Part shown: piece after piece, positions 61,801-64,000 of the stretch
Layout: each line of letters begins with the position of its first letter
Position numbering within the stretch: position 1 is the stretch's first letter
From: Chitinophagaceae bacterium
Lineage (GTDB): Bacteria; Bacteroidota; Bacteroidia; Chitinophagales; Chitinophagaceae
Reading direction: 5' to 3'
DNA: 64,000 bases
NCBI GenBank assembly: GCA_016715365.1
Contig: JADKAM010000003.1
Location: forward strand, 124,001 to 188,000
Notes under the pieces: model-generated
The model's database searches: none
Told to the model about the DNA's origin: nothing
Seen by the model: only the letters and a program-made list of their open reading frames with translations
Translations under genes and position numbers: made by a program

Positions 61801-64000
61801 CTCCACCGGTGGTAGACCCTGTTGCGAGCCAGGTAGTATGTAACGGAGCACCAACTGCCAATATCAACTTTAGCACGCCGGTAAGTGGCGGTACAGCAGT
61901 ATTCAACTGGACCAACAGCGATCCATCGATCGGTTTACCTGCTGCGGGTACAGGAGATATTTTATCATTCAATGCCATCAATGCATCCAATGTACCTGTA
62001 GTGGCTACCTTAACGGTAACCCTGAGTTATACCAATGGTGGTGTAACCTGTGTAAGCTTACCGGTAACCTTTACAATAACGGTAAACCCAACACCTGATG
62101 TAAATCAACCAGCCGACCAGGTTGTATGTGCCAATACGCCAACAGCCGCTGTAAACTTTACAGGAGCGGTAGCGGGCACGGTATTTAACTGGACCAACAA
62201 TACGCCATCGATTGGATTGGCAGCATCAGGCACGGGAGATATCCCAAGCTTCACAGCGCTGAACCCATCGAATGTACCGGTGATAGCAACGATCGTGGTA
62301 ACACCAAGCTATACCAATGGAGGTACTACCTGTACCGGCCCATCGAAGACCTTTACGATCACGGTAAACCCGGTACCAACTTTAGCACCGGTAACAAACA
62401 AAGCATACTGTACAGGCGCAACAACGCTGGTGATACCATTCAACGGTACCTCAGGTAATTTACCAGGTACGGTATACAACTGGACCAACAGCACGCCAGG
62501 CATTGGCCTGGCAGCAAGCGGAAGTGGAGACATAGCACCGTTTGTAACCACCAATACAACGAACGGCCCATTGGTAGCTACGATAGTAGTAACCCCTGTT
62601 GGTCCGAGCGGTTGTGTTGGTACACCAATAACATTTACGATAACAGTAAACCCAACACCAATCGTGAACCCGGTAGCCGGCCAGGTAGTTTGTAACGGAA
62701 CACCAACGGCGGCGATCAACTTTAGCAGTCCCACTACGGGCCCAACGGGTGCATTAACATTCCAGTGGACCAACAGTGCTCCATCAATAGGATTGGCTGC
62801 CAATGGTACGGGTAATATACCATCCTTTACAGCGGTAAATACGGGAGTATCACCTGTAACAGCAATCATTACGGTAACGGCGGTTTATACCAATGCGGGT
62901 ATTACGTGTACCGGTAATTCACAAAGCTTTACGATCGTGGTAAACCCAACACCAACAGTAAACCCTGTAGCCAACCAGGTATTGTGTAACGGATCAAACA
63001 CAGCTGCAGTAAACTTTACAGGCAGTGTACCGGGCACGATCTACAACTGGACGAACAATAATACCAGCATAGGGCTTGCAGCAGCAGGTGCAGGCAATAT
63101 AGCCAGCTTTGTTGCCACCAATGCAACAAACGTGGCTCAGACAGCAACGATAACGGTAACACCAAACTTCAGCAATACAGTAACCTGTGCCGGTACACCG
63201 ATCACGTTTACCATAACCGTGAACCCGATACCAACAGTAAACCCTGTTGCTAACCAGACAGTATGTGCCGGTACCACCGTTACACAGGCCTTTACAGGCA
63301 CAGTAGCAGGTACAGTTTACAGCTGGACAAACAGCAACACGGCCATTGGCCTTGCAGCCAGCGGCACGGGTAACCTGAACTTTGTATCAACCAATGCAAC
63401 GGGAGCACCGTTAACGGGAACCATAACAGTAACTCCATCTTATACCAATGCCGGCGGCACCTGTACCGGCACCCCAACAACGTTTACCATTACGGTGAAC
63501 CCGATACCAACGGTGAATGCGGTATCCAATCAGGTAGTATGTAATAATACAGCCACAGCAGCGGTTAACTTTACGGGAGCAGTAGCAGGTACGGTATATA
63601 GCTGGACGAACAACAATACCAGTATCGGCCTTGCGGCTGCAGGAACAGGCAATATTGCCAGCTTTACAGCTACCAATGCAACCGCAACTGTACAAACGGC
63701 CACCATCACGGTAACGCCAACCTATACCAATGGTGGCACTACCTGTACGGGAACTGCCATAACGTTTACGATCACGGTAAATCCAACACCATCGGTAAAT
63801 GTGATCGCAAACCAGACAGTATGTAACGGAACCAGTACCACAGCGGTAACCATTACCGGCCCTGTAGCAGGTACAGTGTACAGCTGGACGAACAACAATA
63901 CCAGCATTGGCCTTGCAGCCAGCGGAACAGCCACGGTACCATCGTTTACAGCTATCAATACGGGCAGCACGCCACAGACAGCAACAATAACAGTAACCAG
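52815..64000 (+). CDS. Giant secreted repeat protein, N-terminal >3,700 residues (partial)
   Basis: The frame stays open from ATG 52815 to the window end (3,728 full codons) with no stop seen. Order by residue: signal peptide (1-24, ending SFSQ); a unique N-domain (25-310); five Ig-like units (about 317-765); a mixed region with Ig-like and jelly-roll-like parts (about 766-1480); then PKD-like units starting VNPVANQ-type text and ending FTITVNP, one near residue 1064 and fifteen from about 1483. Three units carry a glycine-rich domain. Composition is Thr/Gly/Asn-rich with very little Lys or Arg. It probably ends in a T9SS sorting domain beyond the window. Likely a surface adhesin or matrix protein. 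Confidence 0.88.
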   Translation, partial: MKKSYQLLSLLLALLVFSTKSFSQNNLAAGDLAIVSYQSDFDASNPIAGDNDLAEFEDRFSVVVTKQGGLAAGTVIFFTTRGWNAVSNNWHDVDFPPNTFGLGRRAVVQWTVPAGGIARGTEVFFINQYHDEAPVGQEYYDWGAYADYNGTIALGVMANVTPIIPAANSTDGMSLSFSGDHLLVYQTGPVAGPNAGPNGTPIRFITALMANNNGTTTFANWDPTPAAVNAESSVPPGLTNGQTCFLMSPGPLPAAPNGTNEPDNGKFSACALSAAGVCTALEMSAIIYNNANWTFSGAVFPLGTSSSLCTYTFSAANTITLNSAVGTDAQTVCVNTAIVNITYNTTGATGATFSGLPAGVTGNWAANVVTISGSPTTAVGSPFIYTVTLTGGCPGTNATGTITVNPVNTVGAPSSTPTLCINTVLTAITHTTTGATGIGAASGLPAGVTAAWAANVITISGTPSASGTFNYNIPLTGGCGAVSAVGSITVTPNNTISLTSAPGTNAQTVNINNPIINITYATTGATGATFSGLPAGVTGNWAANVVTISGSPTTAVGSPFSYTVTLTGGCGTVTATGTITVTTCAVTLTSAVGTDAQTVCINTPITNITYSTVGATGATISGLPAGVTGNWVADVITISGTPTTTVGSPFSYTITQVGGTCAGTTATGTITVNPNNTITLTSAPATTSQAVCVNSGITNITYATTVATGATFSGLPPGVNGNWAGNVVTISGAPNTTVGSPFNYTVTLTGGCTVVTATGTITVNPATAPFTVTGGGAFCQTPSVTLSGPADPNYTYAWARSLSGDVQSPYVAFGGTAQTQAVTVSGIYLLTVTNQFGCSASDSAAVIAADYQFAGSIGAGDPQQTGRINRFATISTCASPKACPGIFTPTGARFYDAYTITNVRNVPVCATVGTTNACGNNIFMVAYTGSFNPASPCTNYLADVGSSYSTPAFMELTIPANGTVVVVIHEVNVGTGCGAYTVNVNIPRDPAGITVSPASPSCSGAPITLTAPFANSYSWSPGGATTQSIVHNTGTTNYTVTLGYGNNACSATASQSVTIADPVVNPVANQAFCNGASAAVTFSGGSGGTVYNWTNTNTAIGLGASGSGNLNFVATNATAGPISGTITVTPVNGVCTGTPITFTITVASQPSITSVTGATLCGPGVANLSATANGTINWWDALTGGIVVNTGTTFSPNVTTTTTYYVDAAINAGLQSLLAMPAQSSTFTGNVRGYWFTAPTDFVITSLSVPTTASSAGQSIAVVKFNGNTPPPVFSATTNAFTTEFFTRNNATAGSIPCNIPVAAGEVIGILGYRGTINSYANGDHNTTIAGFPVQLQRLGMQFPLTTTNPQNIWREFGAGTFISRIEFEYSLSQNCISAPRVPVTATVKPVPVVTATPAAQTICSGSAITTILLSTTEPGTTYSWTRDNTGTVTGIAASGTTDISGTLTNTTNAPITVTFTITSDFNGCPGLPITATVVVNPIPTVNAVANQVLCNNTSTAAITFSGAVAGTVYNWTNNTPSIGLAASGSGDIASFTATNASNAPVVATITVTPGYTNAGTTCTGTPRTFTITVNPTPTVDPVANQAVCNNAPTTAVNFTGFVPGTVYNWTNNDPSIGLAASGTGNIASFTATNPGSAPVTATITVTPSYTNAGTTCTGTAITFTIKVNPTGQVNQPASQVVCNNTPTAPVNFTTTVPGTVFDWVNNTPSIGLAASGTGNIASFTATNATNAPVVATVTVTPSYVSSVSGTQTFNFTGGIQTFTVPAGVTSVFLQSWGAQGGSGATGGNATSGGAGGLGGYAEGNLAVVPGQVLNIFVGGQGATPTGGFNGGANGGSTNAGGGGGASDVRAGGTAEANRVITAGGGGGGGRAGCETVSAGVGGTGGVGGSGVGTNGGDSPTSGGVAGGGRGGNFAAVQGAFGAAGIGCGGFLGTQGGTAATGTGASGGAGQSCCCFSFGSIPGGGGGGGGQLGGGGGGGGSAGTSGCSGNDKGAGGGGGGGSSYIGGVTAGTTNNGIWLGNGQVTVSYLIPGGAPCPGTPRTFTYTVNPTPTVDPVANQGVCNGSPTAAVNFTGFVPGTVYSWTNNNTTIGLGASGTGNIPSFTAINTGTAAVTSTITVTPSYTNAGVTCTGTPITFTITVNPTGQVDQPASQVVCNGAPTAPVNFTTLVPGTVFNWTNSTPAIGLAASGTGNIASFTGTNATNAPLVGTITVTPVYTPVSTVTQTFLYTGAMQTFTVPVGVTSVTIDAYGAQGGNGATGGNASTGGTGGNGTRATGTLAVTPGQVLNIFVGGAGGTPTAGFNGGGFGGSQNAGGGGGASDVRFPGSATADRILVAAGGGGGGRGGCESAIVAGGNGGTGDGNGVNGTNAPTSGGVAGGGFGGVGSAFGGAGIGCAGFLGAPGTAGVASGTGGNGGNGQSCCCFSFGSIPAGGGGGGGFVGGGAGGGGSAGTTGCSGNDKGAGGGGAGGSSFTGGVTAGATTPGVQSGNGQVVITYGVAAAGVPCPGTPKTFTITVNPVAQVDQPADQVVCNNTSFAATNFTTPTTGGTVTYAWTNNNTTIGLGASGTGNIPAFVGTNATNAPNVATVTVTPSITTPAPAVPVITTFTFTGAVQTFTVPAGITSLTIDTYGAQGAQGASGNSNAGATSGGFGGRGSRATGTLAVTPGQVLNIFVGGAASAATGGFNGGGTGANTAGGGGGASDVRFPGATTADRIIVGAGGGGGGRGGCESGTGITGGPGGNGDGNGVNGTNAPTSGGSAGGGFGAVGSNFGGAGIGCAGFLGAPGTAGVATGIGGNGGAGQACCCFSFGSIPGGGGGGGGFVGGGGAGGGSAGTAGCSGNDKGAGGGGAGGSSYTGGVLGGSVTTGVQTGNGQVVITYLGAGTLTCAGTPKTFTYTVNPTATVDPVANQVVCNGAATTAVNFTSPTTGGTIVYNWTNDQPSIGLAASGSGNIASFTAVNVTAVPVVATITVTPAYTNGAVTCNGTPMTFTITVNPPPVVDPVASQVVCNGAPTANINFSTPVSGGTAVFNWTNSDPSIGLPAAGTGDILSFNAINASNVPVVATLTVTLSYTNGGVTCVSLPVTFTITVNPTPDVNQPADQVVCANTPTAAVNFTGAVAGTVFNWTNNTPSIGLAASGTGDIPSFTALNPSNVPVIATIVVTPSYTNGGTTCTGPSKTFTITVNPVPTLAPVTNKAYCTGATTLVIPFNGTSGNLPGTVYNWTNSTPGIGLAASGSGDIAPFVTTNTTNGPLVATIVVTPVGPSGCVGTPITFTITVNPTPIVNPVAGQVVCNGTPTAAINFSSPTTGPTGALTFQWTNSAPSIGLAANGTGNIPSFTAVNTGVSPVTAIITVTAVYTNAGITCTGNSQSFTIVVNPTPTVNPVANQVLCNGSNTAAVNFTGSVPGTIYNWTNNNTSIGLAAAGAGNIASFVATNATNVAQTATITVTPNFSNTVTCAGTPITFTITVNPIPTVNPVANQTVCAGTTVTQAFTGTVAGTVYSWTNSNTAIGLAASGTGNLNFVSTNATGAPLTGTITVTPSYTNAGGTCTGTPTTFTITVNPIPTVNAVSNQVVCNNTATAAVNFTGAVAGTVYSWTNNNTSIGLAAAGTGNIASFTATNATATVQTATITVTPTYTNGGTTCTGTAITFTITVNPTPSVNVIANQTVCNGTSTTAVTITGPVAGTVYSWTNNNTSIGLAASGTATVPSFTAINTGSTPQTATITVT
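53764..55107 (+). repeat. Five tandem Ig-like units of about 88-91 codons
   Basis: Units begin near 53764, 54031, 54289, 54561 and 54833. Four share TGATGATFSGLPAGVTGNW-like text, then TISGSPTT and SPFxYTVTLTGGC, and end GTITVNP or similar. The second unit is the most divergent (ITHTTTGATGIGAASGLP). The high similarity of the others suggests recent duplication. Confidence 0.8.
58069..58907 (+). other. Glycine-rich domain 1 inserted in a PKD-like unit
   Basis: Codons for about 280 residues resembling the ALK/LTK-type glycine-rich domain: FTGGIQTFTVPAGVTSVFLQ, PGQVLNIFVGGQG, GGGGGASDVRAGG, then Gly runs, and GSSYIGGVTAG near the end. It has a CCC triplet (58671-58679). It is inserted between the VTPSY strand and CPGTPRTFTYTVNP of the host unit. 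Confidence 0.75.
59480..60303 (+). other. Glycine-rich domain 2 inserted in a PKD-like unit
   Basis: About 275 residues with the same order: TGAMQTFTVPVGVTSVTIDA, PGQVLNIFVGGAGG, GGGGGASDVRFPGS, Gly runs, GSSFTGGVTAG and GNGQVVITY. The CCC triplet is at 60075-60083. It is closest to domain 3. Confidence 0.75.
60625..61450 (+). other. Glycine-rich domain 3 inserted in a PKD-like unit
   Basis: About 275 residues: TGAVQTFTVPAGITSLTIDT, PGQVLNIFVGGAAS, GGGGGASDVRFPGA, Gly runs, GSSYTGGVLGG and GNGQVVITY. The CCC triplet is at 61224-61232. Same insertion site as domains 1 and 2. Confidence 0.75.

Larger units (their letters stand above)
56005..64000 (+). repeat. At least 16 PKD-like units
   Basis: Each unit is about 92 codons: PTVNPVANQxVCN, VNFTG, PGTVYNWTNN, PSIGLAASGTGNIASFTATN, TITVTPSYTN, TCTGTPITFTITVNP. 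Starts lie near 56005, 57261, 57541, 57826, 58960, 59240, 60366, 61512, 61800, 62091, 62370, 62655, 62949, 63231, 63507 and 63789 (cut by the edge). Units starting near 57826, 59240 and 60366 hold a glycine-rich insertion. Between the first and second lie other domains. Confidence 0.82.

Noticed and set aside
56005..64000. Regular repeats that might be read as a CRISPR or satellite array
   Set aside because: The period is about 276-290 bases, the copies diverge at third codon positions, and all stay in one reading frame, so they are protein repeats.

Overview
The window looks like a chromosomal stretch from a member of the Bacteroidetes, most likely the Chitinophagaceae. Evidence: a C-terminal sorting domain of the type IX secretion system, an outer-membrane beta-barrel protein with a carboxypeptidase-regulatory-like N-terminus, TAnnTTTG promoter boxes (often exactly TATCTTTG) upstream of many genes, weak Shine-Dalgarno signals, and several families of intergenic inverted repeats. 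This is inferred from gene content; no rRNA or tRNA gene was found to confirm it.

Region 1 (1-8.9 kb, mostly minus strand) holds miaB, a sigma-54 activator, an LptE-like lipoprotein and a partial unknown gene, then a degenerate histidine phosphatase (plus), a translationally coupled SPFH protein plus NAD-kinase-fold pair in AT-rich DNA, and an M13 metallopeptidase. Region 2 (9.0-14.2 kb) has the outer-membrane barrel protein, a conserved small protein, a CCG-domain iron-sulfur protein and an ATP-grasp protein.

Region 3 (14.25-21.7 kb, minus) is a tight ten-gene operon built around a type III polyketide synthase: flavin oxidoreductase, two paralogous methyltransferases, type III PKS, enoyl-reductase-like SDR, FabZ-like dehydratase, ketosynthase, acyl carrier protein, phosphopantetheinyl transferase and a membrane protein. 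It reads as a dedicated type II fatty-acid-like line feeding an acyl starter to a type III PKS, with later methylation and oxidation. The product is probably a phenolic or pyrone lipid.

Region 4 (21.9-36.2 kb) is mostly housekeeping: YceI, LysE-type transporter, cupin, exonuclease/GIY-YIG fusion, CDF and VIT metal transporters, ornithine aminotransferase, ispE, a bifunctional nuclease, a secreted beta-propeller lipoprotein, etfBA, a TPR protein, tilS and a rhomboid protease. Region 5 (36.6-43.5 kb) has a 2062-residue T9SS-secreted mosaic protein and rlmH.

Region 6 (43.5-48.6 kb) has a PiuC-like dioxygenase and a minus-strand group of metallophosphatase-like protein, Asp/Asn hydroxylase, membrane-anchored APS kinase, small nucleotidyltransferase and sulfotransferase, which suggests a local sulfate-activation and sulfation pathway. 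Region 7 (48.7-52.7 kb) has three tandem tail-collar (MdpB-like) genes without any phage, followed by a leaderless periplasmic-binding-fold protein coupled to a formyltransferase. Region 8 (52.8 kb to the end) is one uninterrupted reading frame of more than 3,700 codons. It encodes a secreted repeat protein with five Ig-like units, then at least 16 PKD-like units. Three of the PKD-like units carry a glycine-rich ALK/LTK-type domain inserted at the same loop. Its C-terminus lies beyond the window.
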